64,000 bases of DNA from assembly GCF_022138605.1 (NCBI RefSeq), contig NZ_JACBFS010000004.1:310001-374000 (forward strand), written 5' to 3'. Source of the DNA: Xanthobacter sp. NM-25. Lineage in GTDB: Bacteria > Pseudomonadota > Alphaproteobacteria > Rhizobiales > Xanthobacteraceae. Made by a program: the position numbers and the translations under genes. Under the pieces are notes generated by a model. It did no database searches. It was not told where the DNA came from and saw only the letters and a program-made list of their open reading frames with translations. How positions within the stretch are numbered: the stretch's first letter is position 1; every line of letters begins with the position of its first letter. Positions 24,164 through 33,365 of this stretch are shown one piece after another.

Positions 24164-24687
24164 CAGGCCAACGCCGCCTCCAGCACCGCCAGGGCCGCGC
24201 GCACCGCCTCCAGGCGCACCTGGTCGCGATTGCCGGCAAACACGTGGCGCTGCTCATGCACCGCGCCGCCGCGGGTGGCCGCCGCCACGAAGATGGTGCC
24301 CACCGGATTGATCGCATTGCCCCCGCCGGGGCCGGCATAGCCGGTGATGGCCACCGCCGCACCGGCCTGGGAATGCTCCAGCACCCCGAGCACCAGCCCC
24401 CGGGTGACCTCGGCGCTGACCGCCCCATGGGCCGCCGAGACCGCCTCCGGCACGCCGAGGCCGGTGGCCTTGGCGGAAGCGTGATAGAGCACGAAGCCGC
24501 GCTCGAACACTTCCGAGGCGCCGGACACCGAGGTGAGCGTGGCGCTGACGAGGCCGGAGGTCACCGTCTCCGCCGCTGCCAGCCGGATGCCCTTCTGCTT
24601 CGCCGCCGCCAGCACCCGCGCCGATGCCTCCAACAGGGGGGCAGGAAACAGCGTGGCGCCGGTTTCGAGAAGCACGGTCTTCGGCAT
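24163..24687 (-). CDS. PncC/CinA C-terminal domain protein (nicotinamide-nucleotide amidase-like)
   Basis: The 174-residue protein matches the CinA C-terminal/PncC family, which deamidates NMN to nicotinate mononucleotide. VFERGFVLYHASAKATGLGVP keeps the Tyr and Lys near the active site, and AVAITGYAGPGGGNAINPVGTIFVA matches the conserved glycine loop. The usual ESCTGG motif reads ETVTSG, so the protein is divergent and the substrate may differ. ATG at 24687 is chosen because similarity begins there. It is the first gene of the leftward transcript and is divergent from the MocR-type regulator. With a NadC-like gene nearby, a link to pyridine-nucleotide-like compounds is possible. Confidence 0.75.
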   Translation of the reverse strand: MPKTVLLETGATLFPAPLLEASARVLAAAKQKGIRLAAAETVTSGLVSATLTSVSGASEVFERGFVLYHASAKATGLGVPEAVSAAHGAVSAEVTRGLVLGVLEHSQAGAAVAITGYAGPGGGNAINPVGTIFVAAATRGGAVHEQRHVFAGNRDQVRLEAVRAALAVLEAALA

Positions 24688-24770
24688 GGGGGTCGCCCTC
24701 TTCGACGGAAAATCGGGGATGGAAAGGCCGGGCACGGAACCGCTGCCGGCCCTCGCGAGCATCCGTTCAG

Positions 24771-24834
24771 CTGGACCCAAGTCAAGGAAACGCGGGGGTG
24801 GTCTCATGAGGCCAACAGCAACTGGCCTCTTCAA
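24771..24834. promoter_or_regulatory. Divergent promoter region with MocR-type operator candidates
   Basis: In the 190-base gap between the pncC-like and MocR-type genes, CTGGACCCAA (24771-24780) matches the TauR-type half site. ACTGGCCTCTTCAA (24821-24834) is a weaker copy 51 bases away. GAGGCCA (24808-24814) and TGGCCTC (24823-24829) form a perfect inverted repeat. A further CTGGACCCAC occurs at 24910-24919 inside the regulator's coding region. Autoregulation and control of pncC are inferred. Confidence 0.4.
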
Positions 24835-24877
24835 CCATGGCTCTTTGCGCCGCAACACCGCATAGTCACGCCACAGG

Positions 24878-26371
24878 GTGCGCCGCAGCGCGGCGGCCCC
24901 CAACCGGAGCTGGACCCACGTGCTGATCTCGCTCGACCGCACCTCCGCCCAGAGCCTGCAGGAGCAGCTCTTTCATCAGATTCGGCAGCAGATCCTCGAC
25001 GGCCGGCTGAAGCCCGATGCGGCAGTGCCCTCCTCCCGCCATCTCGCCCAGCAGCTCAAGATCTCCCGCAATTCGGTGACCTTCGCCTATGAGCGGCTGA
25101 TCAACGAAGGCTATCTCATCACCCGGCCCATGGTGGGCACCTATGTGGCCGCCGTGCTGCCCGAGCAGGCCATGAGCACGGGCGATGCCGGCGCCGCCGG
25201 CCCGGCCCGCCCCCGCGCTCCGCAGAAGCTGGCCCCCGCCGCCTTCACCGGCCGCCAGCATGCCATCTTGAACACCGGGCGCATCCCCATCGATTTCTGG
25301 CCCCAGCGCACCGATCCCCGCGCCTTTCCCCTGAAGGCCTGGCGCCGGCTGATCCTGCATGCGCTGGCCACCGCCGGCCACAACCTGACCGAATATGGCG
25401 ACCCCTGCGGGCTCATGAGCCTGCGCGCCGCCATCGCCGACCATGTCTCCGCCATGCGCGACATCCATGTGCGGCCGGAGCAGGTGATCGTCGTCGCCGG
25501 CGCCCAGCTGGCCCTCAACCTCGCCATGCGGGTGCTGGCGCGGGAGAGCGACGGCATCGTCATCGAGAACCCGTGCAGCCAGGGCGCCGCCTATCTGTTC
25601 GAGAGCCTCAATCTGCGGCTCCATCCCATCGACGGCGACGGCCACGGGCTGAAGACCGCGGAACTCGCCGGCATCGACGCACAGATCGCCTATGTCATGC
25701 CCTCCCATCAATATCCCATGGGCGGCACCCTCTCGCTGGAACGGCGCACGGAGTTGCTGCGCTGGGCCGAGCGCACCGGCGCCTACATCATCGAAGACGA
25801 TTACGACTGCGAGTTCCATTATGGCGGCATGTTGCTGCCGGCCCTGAAGGCCTCGAGCCCGGAGAACGTGATCTATCTCGGCACCTTCTCCAAGACGCTA
25901 GGAGCGGGCCTGCGCACCGGCTATGCCATCTTCCCCGATCACCTCGCCCCCGCCGCCGCCGCCGCCAAGGCGCTGTTGGACAACGGGCAGGTGTGGCTGG
26001 AGCAGGCGGCGCTGGCGGAATTCCTGCACACCGGCGGTTTCGTGCGCCATCTGCGGCGGGTGCGGCTGCGCTACCAGCAGCGCCGCGACGCGCTGGTGTC
26101 CGCGCTCCGGCAGGCCTTCGGCCGGGTGGAACTGCGCGGCGCCGAGGGGGGCACCCATGTGGCCTGGCAGATCCCCCCCGGCCTGCCCAAAGCACATCAA
26201 TTGGCCGGCATCGCCCGCGCCCGCAACGTGGGGCTCTACACGGTGCAGGCCGGCGGCGGCCACGAATATGGCGGCTCTACCTATGACGACGGCTGGCTGC
26301 TGATGGGCTACGCCTCGCTCACCGAGGAGCAGATCGAGGCCGGCATCGCCCGGCTGCGTCAGGCCCTTTAG
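24878..26371 (+). CDS. MocR family regulator (GntR helix-turn-helix fused to aminotransferase-like domain)
   Basis: The 497-residue protein joins a GntR winged helix (residues about 20-90: QLFHQIRQQILDGRL, AVPSSRHLAQQLKISRNSV) to a class I aminotransferase fold. The PLP lysine lies in TFSKTLGAGLRTGY near residue 340 and the pyridine-nitrogen aspartate in IIEDDYDCEFHYGG. MocR proteins sense PLP adducts of amino compounds (GabR, TauR, PdxR). The gene is divergent from the pncC-like operon, the usual arrangement for regulator and target, and the region carries TauR-like motifs. Its stop codon overlaps the convergent zinc-ribbon gene by 4 bases. The effector is unknown. Confidence 0.87.
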   Translation: MRRSAAAPNRSWTHVLISLDRTSAQSLQEQLFHQIRQQILDGRLKPDAAVPSSRHLAQQLKISRNSVTFAYERLINEGYLITRPMVGTYVAAVLPEQAMSTGDAGAAGPARPRAPQKLAPAAFTGRQHAILNTGRIPIDFWPQRTDPRAFPLKAWRRLILHALATAGHNLTEYGDPCGLMSLRAAIADHVSAMRDIHVRPEQVIVVAGAQLALNLAMRVLARESDGIVIENPCSQGAAYLFESLNLRLHPIDGDGHGLKTAELAGIDAQIAYVMPSHQYPMGGTLSLERRTELLRWAERTGAYIIEDDYDCEFHYGGMLLPALKASSPENVIYLGTFSKTLGAGLRTGYAIFPDHLAPAAAAAKALLDNGQVWLEQAALAEFLHTGGFVRHLRRVRLRYQQRRDALVSALRQAFGRVELRGAEGGTHVAWQIPPGLPKAHQLAGIARARNVGLYTVQAGGGHEYGGSTYDDGWLLMGYASLTEEQIEAGIARLRQAL

Positions 26372-26601
26372 CTCCCTTTGCCGACGGCGAAATGCAGGGC
26401 CTCGTAGCGGGAGGCGAAATTGTGGATGTAGATCCGGTGGCTGCCGCACAGATCGCAACGCAGCCCGGCTTCGGGCGGGGCCGGCATGCGGCCGGGCGCC
26501 GGCAAGGCGAGGGCGTCCTTCGCCACCTCCTCGATCTTGGCGGTGAGGCGCTCGTCCACGAGGGAGCGGCGCCCGCAGCGGCTACATTCCAGGCACAGCA
26601 T
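26368..26601 (-). CDS. Small zinc-ribbon protein
   Basis: The 77-residue protein has two knuckles, CLECSRCG at residues 3-10 and LRCDLCGSHRI near 47-57, the spacing of a rubredoxin-like or zinc-ribbon fold. A short linker with PAPGRMPAPP separates them. No catalytic residues are seen; binding of nucleic acid or protein is typical of such ribbons. It is convergent with the regulator gene and overlaps its stop by 4 bases. Confidence 0.6.
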   Translation of the reverse strand: MLCLECSRCGRRSLVDERLTAKIEEVAKDALALPAPGRMPAPPEAGLRCDLCGSHRIYIHNFASRYEALHFAVGKGS

Positions 26602-26641
26602 CCGCGGTCCTTCTCCCCACTCTTTGCCCGGGCTTTCGCCC

Positions 26642-26722
26642 TCAGCTCTGCGGCCGGTCCAGGGCCGCGATCGCCATCATCATGACGGCGCCGATCAGCA
26701 GGATGGTCACCACCGTCTGCAT
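26642..26722 (-). CDS. Tiny predicted membrane peptide
   Basis: A 26-residue reading frame, MQTVVTILLIGAVMMMAIAALDRPQS, forms a single hydrophobic helix with a short polar tail. AGGAGAG lies about 10 bases before the ATG. An in-frame upstream extension shows no similarity to anything I know. It sits alone between the zinc-ribbon and chorismate mutase genes. Real small membrane proteins look like this, but chance cannot be excluded. Confidence 0.35.
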   Translation of the reverse strand: MQTVVTILLIGAVMMMAIAALDRPQS

Positions 26723-26875
26723 CGGTCGTCTCTCCTCGCGCAGATCCCCACGCGAGAAGAATAGGCGGCACCGCAGAAATGTTGCAGCGCACAATGTGCG
26801 GGCCGCCTGTGCATCGGGCGCAGACGAAGCAGCACCCGATACCGGCCCGCGGTGGCCTGCCACCGCGCCGGCCCG

Positions 26876-27153
26876 TCAGAGCCGGCTGTTCTCGAAATCG
26901 ATGGTGGCGGAAATCAACACCCGCCACAGATCACGGGCGACCCCTTCCGGCAGGCCTCGAGCGCGGCCGAGAGCTTCCACATGGTCGAGCACCTCGTCCA
27001 CCCGATCCTGCAGCAAGGCGGGCAGGCCCGCCTTGCGCTTGATCTCCACCACCCCGGCGGCGACGCCGAAGCGCTCCTGGATGAGAGCGATGAGGCGGGA
27101 ATCGATATCGTCGATGCGATCGCGCGCCGCCTTCAGGGCGTCGGGAACGTCGT

Positions 27154-27169
<16 letters not shown>
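26876..27169 (-). CDS. Chorismate mutase (AroQ type II)
   Basis: The 97-residue all-helical protein has the AroQ pattern: ARDRIDDIDSRLIALIQERF in helix 1, the catalytic-loop VVEIKRKAGLPALLQDRVDEVLDHV, and LWRVLISATIDFENSRL in helix 3. Arg and Lys for chorismate binding are retained. It converts chorismate to prephenate for Phe and Tyr synthesis; a PchB-like isochorismate pyruvate lyase activity is an alternative for short members. The start overlaps the end of gatA by 16 bases, so it is co-transcribed with gatCA. Confidence 0.85.
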
Positions 27170-28634
<1,465 letters not shown>

Positions 28635-28638
<4 letters not shown>

Positions 28639-28922
28639 TCCACCACCTTCGGCACGGTGAAGAATCCGCCCTCGGCATCGGGGGCGTTGGCGAGCACCTT
28701 GTCCGGGCAGTGGCCATCGCTGACCACGTCCTCGCGCATGGGCAGCTCCATGGGCACCACGCCGGTCAGCGGCTCGACGCCGGAGACGTCGAGATCGGCC
28801 AGTTGCTCCACGAAATCGAGGATGGCGTTCAATTCATTCTGGAGGTGGCCGAGCTCCTCCTCACGCACCGCGATGCGCGCGAGATGGGCCACCCGGCGGA
28901 CGGTCGCCTGATCGACGGACAT
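28635..28922 (-). CDS. gatC: Glutamyl-tRNA(Gln)/aspartyl-tRNA(Asn) amidotransferase subunit C
   Basis: The 95-residue subunit begins MSVDQATVRRVAHLARIAV, the standard GatC start, and contains ELNAILDFVEQLADLDVSGVEPL. It wraps around GatA and GatB to stabilise the complex. It is translationally coupled to gatA. The 139-base gap to vapB holds its promoter, facing the vapBC promoter. Confidence 0.95.
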
Positions 28923-29004
28923 ATTGCGCTCCCAAAAGCTGAGGGCCGCTATAGCAAGGGGGCCGACGCTGGCGCAACGATCAGTCCGATTTTATCGTAC
29001 AGCG

Positions 29005-29036
29005 GATGCACGACTTATGACATCATTCGATGCATC
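29005..29036. promoter_or_regulatory. Inverted repeat upstream of vapB, probable VapBC operator
   Basis: GATGCA at 29005-29010 and TGCATC at 29031-29036 are perfect inverted repeats centred 40 bases before the vapB start. Type II antitoxins autorepress through such palindromes. The spacer contains TATGAC and ATCATTC, a weaker internal symmetry. Confidence 0.4.
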
Positions 29037-29061
29037 AAGAGATGCCTTAGGCCCGATGATC

Positions 29062-29259
29062 ATGCGCACCACCCTGTCGATTGATGACGACCTCCTCGCC
29101 AAGGCGCAGGCCTTGACCGGGGTGAAGGAGAAGTCCGCTGTGATACGGGAGGCGCTGAAAGCGCTCATCGCGCGTGAAAGCGCCCTGCGACTGGCTCGAC
29201 TCGGTGGTTCGGAGCCGGACCTTCGTCCCGTCTCCCGCCGGCGCGCGGGCGGCGCATGA
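29062..29259 (+). CDS. vapB: VapB-type antitoxin (type II toxin-antitoxin)
   Basis: The 65-residue protein MRTTLSIDDDLLAKAQALTG begins with the ribbon-helix-helix strand and continues with EKSAVIREALKALIARESALRLARLGGSEPDL, the typical VapB_antitoxin form. The basic C-terminus (SRRRAGG) would wrap round the toxin. ATG at 29062 matches family length; an ATG at 29056 would add two residues. It neutralises the downstream PIN toxin and represses the operon. Confidence 0.85.
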   Translation: MRTTLSIDDDLLAKAQALTGVKEKSAVIREALKALIARESALRLARLGGSEPDLRPVSRRRAGGA

Positions 29260-29621
29260 TCCTGGTGGATACCTCGATCTGGATCGATCATCTGCGGGTG
29301 GGCGATGCCTTGCTGGTCCAGCGACTTGAAGCCGCTGAGGTGCTCTGCCACCCCTTCGTACTGGGCGAGCTGGCGCTCGGCAGCCTGCGGCAGCGGCATA
29401 TGATCCTCAATGCGATAGCCAGCCTGCCACAAGCGGTTCAGGCGGAGGACGGGGAAGTCCTCGCTCTCATCGAGGCCGAAAAGCTGTTTGGTGAGGGAAT
29501 TGGCTATGTCGACGCACACCTGCTGGCGGCGACCCGCCTGACCGCCGGAGGCCGGCTGTGGACCCGCGACCGAAGACTCAATGCCATCGGCACCCGCCTC
29601 GGCGTGGCCGCCGTCGGCTGA
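29256..29621 (+). CDS. vapC: VapC-type PIN-domain ribonuclease toxin
   Basis: The 121-residue protein has the PIN acidic residues: Asp in MILVDTSIWIDHL, Glu in CHPFVLGELALG, and Asp in GIGYVDAHLLAA and TRDRRLN. VapC toxins cleave tRNA or rRNA when antitoxin is degraded. The ATG overlaps the vapB stop by 4 bases. Its stop abuts the recQ stop on the other strand with no gap. Confidence 0.9.
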   Translation: MILVDTSIWIDHLRVGDALLVQRLEAAEVLCHPFVLGELALGSLRQRHMILNAIASLPQAVQAEDGEVLALIEAEKLFGEGIGYVDAHLLAATRLTAGGRLWTRDRRLNAIGTRLGVAAVG

Positions 29622-31436
29622 TCAGCCCTCCCGCACCACCTCCAGGAACTGGGCGCCGTAGCGGGTGAGCTTGGCTTCGCCGACGCCGGAAATAGCGCCC
29701 AGGGCCCGCAGGCTCTGGGGGCGGCTGCGGGCGAGTTCCATCAGCGTAGTGTCGTGGAAGATCACATAGGGCGGCACGCCCTGGGCGCGGGCCAGTTCCA
29801 GCCGCAGGCCCTTCAACTTCTGGAACAGGGCCTCGTCGTCCGGATCGGCGAGGGCGGCCCGCGCCGGGCGGGCCCCGGCGGCCGGGCGCTGGGCCTTGGC
29901 ACGCACCTCCACCTTCAATTCCACCCGCTCGGCACCGCGCAGCACCGGCCGGCATTCGGCGGTGAGGCTGAGGCCACCGTGGCCTTCCACATCCACCTGC
30001 AACAGGCCCAGCGCCACCAATTGGCGGACGATGGCGCGCCACTGGTCGCGGGAGAAATCCTTGCCGATGCCGAAGGTGGTGAGCTTGTCGTGGCCGAACT
30101 TCACCACCTTCTCGTTGGCCTCCCCCAGCAGCACATCGATGACATGGCCGGCGCCGAACCGCTCGCCGGTGCGATAGACGCAGGACAACAGCTTCTGCGC
30201 CGCCTCGGTGCCATCGAAGGTCTGCGGGGGATCGAGGCAGGTGTCGCAATTGCCGCAGGGCTCGGCCAGTTCCTCGTCGAAATAGGAAAGCAGCACCTGG
30301 CGCCGGCAGCGGGCGGTCTCGCACAGGCCCAGCAGCGCATCCAGCTTCTGCCGCTCCACGAACTTGCGGGCCTCCGGCGCATCGGAGGAGGAGACGAACT
30401 GGATCAGCTTCGCCACATCCTCCACCCCGTAGAGCAGCAGGGTTTCCGAGGGCAGTCCATCGCGGCCGGCGCGGCCGGTCTCCTGGTAATAGGCCTCGAT
30501 GCTCTTGGGCAGATCGAGATGCAGCACGAACCGCACGTCCGGCTTGTCGATACCCATGCCGAAGGCAACGGTGGCGACCATGATCACCGCTTCCTCCTTG
30601 AGGAATCGGTCCTGGTGGCGCGCGCGGGTGTCGGCATCGAGGCCCGCATGATAGGGCAGCGCGGTGAGGCCCTGAGTGGCCAGCATCTCGGCGGTGGCCT
30701 CCACCTTCGCCCGGCTCATGCAATAGACGATGCCCGCCTCGCCCTCATGCTCCTTGAGGAAGGTGCGCATCTGGGCGCGCGGATTGTTCTTCGGGGTGAT
30801 GCGGTAGCGGATGTTCGGCCGGTCGAAGGAGGAGAGGAACACCTGCCCCTCGTCCAGCGCCAGCCGCTCCACGATCTCGCGCCGGGTCGGCCCGTCGGCG
30901 GTGGCGGTCAGCGCCAGCCGCGGCACGCCGGGAAAGCGCTCGTGCAGCACCGTGAGCTGGCGATATTCGGGGCGGAAGTCGTGCCCCCACTGGGACACAC
31001 AATGGGCCTCGTCGATAGCGAACAAGGCAATATGGGTACCCGACAGCAGGTGAAGGAACGAATCGGTCAGCAGTCGCTCCGGCGCCACATAGAGCAGGTC
31101 GAGATCGCCATTGGCGAGATCCCGCTCCACCTGGCGCGCCTCCGCCGGCGGCAGAGAGGAGTTGAGCGCCGCGGCCCGCACGCCGAGCTGGCGCAGCGCC
31201 TGCACCTGATCGTGCATGAGCGCGATGAGCGGAGAGATGACGATGCCGGTGCCCGGCCGCACCAGCGCCGGCACCTGATAGCACAGGGATTTGCCCCCGC
31301 CGGTGGGCATCAGCACCAGGGCATCGCCCCCGGCCACCACATGCTCCACAATCTCCCTTTGCTTGCCGCGAAAGGCCTCGTAGCCGAAGACCTGGCGCAG
31401 CACGTGAAGCGGATCGGAGGAGCTGGAAGCGAGCAT
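29622..31436 (-). CDS. recQ: ATP-dependent DNA helicase RecQ
   Basis: The 604-residue helicase starts with LRQVFGYEAFRGKQREIVEHV and has Walker A TGGGKSLCYQ near residue 48. The DEAH box IDEAHCVSQWGHDFRPEY lies near 141 and motif VI in TGRAGRDGLPSE. The RQC zinc site shows as ETARCRRQVLLSYFDEELAEPCGNCDTC, seen in parts CRRQ, CGNCDTC. A C-terminal HRDC domain ends the protein (LELARAQGVPPYVIFHDTTL). It unwinds DNA at stalled forks and in recombination. The start at 31436 is set by family similarity. Confidence 0.95.
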   Translation of the reverse strand: MLASSSSDPLHVLRQVFGYEAFRGKQREIVEHVVAGGDALVLMPTGGGKSLCYQVPALVRPGTGIVISPLIALMHDQVQALRQLGVRAAALNSSLPPAEARQVERDLANGDLDLLYVAPERLLTDSFLHLLSGTHIALFAIDEAHCVSQWGHDFRPEYRQLTVLHERFPGVPRLALTATADGPTRREIVERLALDEGQVFLSSFDRPNIRYRITPKNNPRAQMRTFLKEHEGEAGIVYCMSRAKVEATAEMLATQGLTALPYHAGLDADTRARHQDRFLKEEAVIMVATVAFGMGIDKPDVRFVLHLDLPKSIEAYYQETGRAGRDGLPSETLLLYGVEDVAKLIQFVSSSDAPEARKFVERQKLDALLGLCETARCRRQVLLSYFDEELAEPCGNCDTCLDPPQTFDGTEAAQKLLSCVYRTGERFGAGHVIDVLLGEANEKVVKFGHDKLTTFGIGKDFSRDQWRAIVRQLVALGLLQVDVEGHGGLSLTAECRPVLRGAERVELKVEVRAKAQRPAAGARPARAALADPDDEALFQKLKGLRLELARAQGVPPYVIFHDTTLMELARSRPQSLRALGAISGVGEAKLTRYGAQFLEVVREG

Positions 31437-31767
31437 GGCCGAGTTATAGGCGCGAGAGCGAGTCGCGCAACGCCCGTCCTTCGTCGGCCCCGCGGCCGGG
31501 CAGAGCCCCGGCCTCTCCCCATCCTGCAGCAAAGCCCTCTCCCGCCTGCGGGGGAGGGTTGGGAGGGGGAACGGCGCAACGCCTCCCGCGGTCACCGCCG
31601 GGCAGGCGGGGCGCAGAACGTCACCTCGCACCGAGACCCGCCAGACCGGAGCCCTGGCCCCTCCCCAGCCCTCCCCCGCAAGCGGGAGAGGGAGTGAAGC
31701 CGGCGATTTCGGGGAAGATCTCCGAAGCGAGGCGTCCCGGAAACGGACCACCGCGTGCAGGCCAGCC
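31437..31767. repeat. Intergenic region with a pair of inverted REP-like elements
   Basis: Two copies of a palindromic GC-rich element lie in opposite orientation at 31534-31569 and 31657-31694. Each contains CCCTC(T/C)CCCGC and its complement (GCGGG(G/A)GAGGG). Each copy can fold into its own hairpin, and the two can pair with each other across 87 bases. Such dispersed elements are common between genes of alphaproteobacteria. The rest of the gap has no plausible gene. It probably serves as a bidirectional terminator or mRNA-stability element. Confidence 0.6.
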
Positions 31768-32484
31768 TCAGAGCTCGAACGAGCCGCCGCTGGCCGGCAC
31801 CACCACCTTCACCGGGAAGCCCTCCAGGGCTGCCACGAAGGCGGAGGCGTCGGGGACCAGGAGGGGGAAGGTGCCGTAATGGCAGGGCACCACCACCTCG
31901 ACGCCCGGCAGGAAGCGCTTCACCGCCAGAGCGGCCACTTCGGGGCCCATGGTGAAGCGGTCGCCGATGGGCAGGATCACCACCTTCGGGGCGTGGATCT
32001 CGCACATCAGCGCCATGTCGGAATAGATGTCCGTATCGCCCATGTGCCACACCGTGGGCTCGCCCGGCGCCTTGATGATGAGGCCGGTGGGGTTGCCCAG
32101 ATATTCCGACGGCGCACCCGGCCCGCCCGAGGAATGATCGGCCCGCACCATGGTCACGGTGAAGCCGCCGAGATCCACGGTGCCGCCGGTGTTCATCATC
32201 ACATTGGTGCCGCCGCAGCCCTTGGAGGCGAGATAGGCGCACACTTCCGGATTGGTCACCACCGGGATCTCGGTGCCGGCGTCCGCCGCATCCTCGACGA
32301 TGGAGACGGTGTCGCCGATATGGTCCGAATGACCATGGGTGAGCAGGATGTGGGTGGCGCTGCGGGTGGCGTTCTCCACCCCGGCGTTGAAGCTCGGATT
32401 GCCGGTGTAGAACGGGTCGATGAGCACGCCCTTGCCGGCGAAATCGAGCCGGAAGGCGGCGTGGCCAAACCAGGTGATCTTCAT
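31768..32484 (-). CDS. UPF0173 metal-dependent hydrolase (metallo-beta-lactamase fold)
   Basis: The 238-residue protein starts MKITWFGHAAFRLDF, typical of UPF0173, and carries the binuclear metal motif LLTHGHSDHIGD near residue 52, with further ligands in MVRADHSSG and HMGDTDIYSDM. It ends with VPCHYGTFPLL. The family hydrolyses an unknown ester-like or cyclic substrate. The ATG at 32484 fits family length; no upstream similarity is seen. It is divergent from ruvX, with a 219-base gap containing short direct repeats (two 11-base GCGATGTGCCx units near 32619). Confidence 0.88.
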   Translation of the reverse strand: MKITWFGHAAFRLDFAGKGVLIDPFYTGNPSFNAGVENATRSATHILLTHGHSDHIGDTVSIVEDAADAGTEIPVVTNPEVCAYLASKGCGGTNVMMNTGGTVDLGGFTVTMVRADHSSGGPGAPSEYLGNPTGLIIKAPGEPTVWHMGDTDIYSDMALMCEIHAPKVVILPIGDRFTMGPEVAALAVKRFLPGVEVVVPCHYGTFPLLVPDASAFVAALEGFPVKVVVPASGGSFEL

Positions 32485-32703
32485 GGAATTCAGGCCCTTT
32501 GGCAGCGCCGCGACATGCGCGCTCCGTTGAAATAAGGCACCGGCCTGCGACCGGCGGACGACAAGTCCGGCCGGAGTATCCGGGAAGCCCGGCCGGTGCG
32601 CAACGGGCGGGCGCGGCGGCGATGTGCCTGCGATGTGCCCCCGTTGCGCCTCCCCCGTTGCGCGCCCCATGGCCCCGATCGGGCCGGCGTGCTAGCCAGG
32701 GGC

Positions 32704-33231
32704 ATGAGCGATACCCCCGCCCCCACCGCACCCATCGGGCCCCTGGCCGATCTCGCCGATCTGTTGCCCGAACGGGGCAGCCTCATCGGCCTCGATCTCG
32801 GCACCAAGACCATCGGTGTCGCCACCTCCGATCCCCAGCGCCGGCTCGCCACCACGGTGGAAACCGTGTGGCGCACCAAGTTCACCGCCGATGCCCAGCG
32901 CCTGCTGGCGCTTGCCGCCGAGCGGCAGGCGGTCGCCTTCGTGCTGGGGCTGCCGCTCAACATGGACGGCTCCGAGGGCCCGCGCGCCCAGGCGAGCCGC
33001 GCCTTCGCCCGCAACCTCGCCAAGCTCACGCCTCTGCCCATCGCCTTGTGGGACGAGCGGCTCTCCACCGCCGCCGTGGAACGGGTGCTGATCTCCGCCG
33101 ACGTCAGCCGCGCCCGCCGCGCCCAGGTGGTGGACCAGCATGCCGCCGCCTACATCCTGCAGGGGGCGGTGGATTTCCTGCACCATCGGGCGCGGGTGGC
33201 GAACGAAAACGGAATGCGTGACCCGGAGTGA
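32704..33231 (+). CDS. ruvX: Holliday junction resolvase-like protein RuvX (YqgF)
   Basis: The 175-residue RNase H-fold nuclease has strand 1 SLIGLDLGTKTIGVATSDP with the catalytic aspartate near residue 29. FVLGLPLNMDGSEGPRA and LWDERLSTAAVE supply the next acidic residue, and DQHAAAYILQGAVDF supplies the last. YqgF proteins act in rRNA maturation and possibly recombination. The N-terminal 20 residues are an extra Ala/Pro-rich leader. The start is set at 32704. Confidence 0.92.
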   Translation: MSDTPAPTAPIGPLADLADLLPERGSLIGLDLGTKTIGVATSDPQRRLATTVETVWRTKFTADAQRLLALAAERQAVAFVLGLPLNMDGSEGPRAQASRAFARNLAKLTPLPIALWDERLSTAAVERVLISADVSRARRAQVVDQHAAAYILQGAVDFLHHRARVANENGMRDPE

Positions 33232-33365
33232 TTCGGTCCGCACCTGTTCGCGGCGCGTTCGCCGAGTCGTCCCGTTTTGGGACGCTGTCAAGCAACAAGG
33301 CGGTTTCGCGCCGCCCGCGAGGGCCTTAAGCAGGGACGTCTTCCCGCCCCAGGCTGCGCCGTTTC

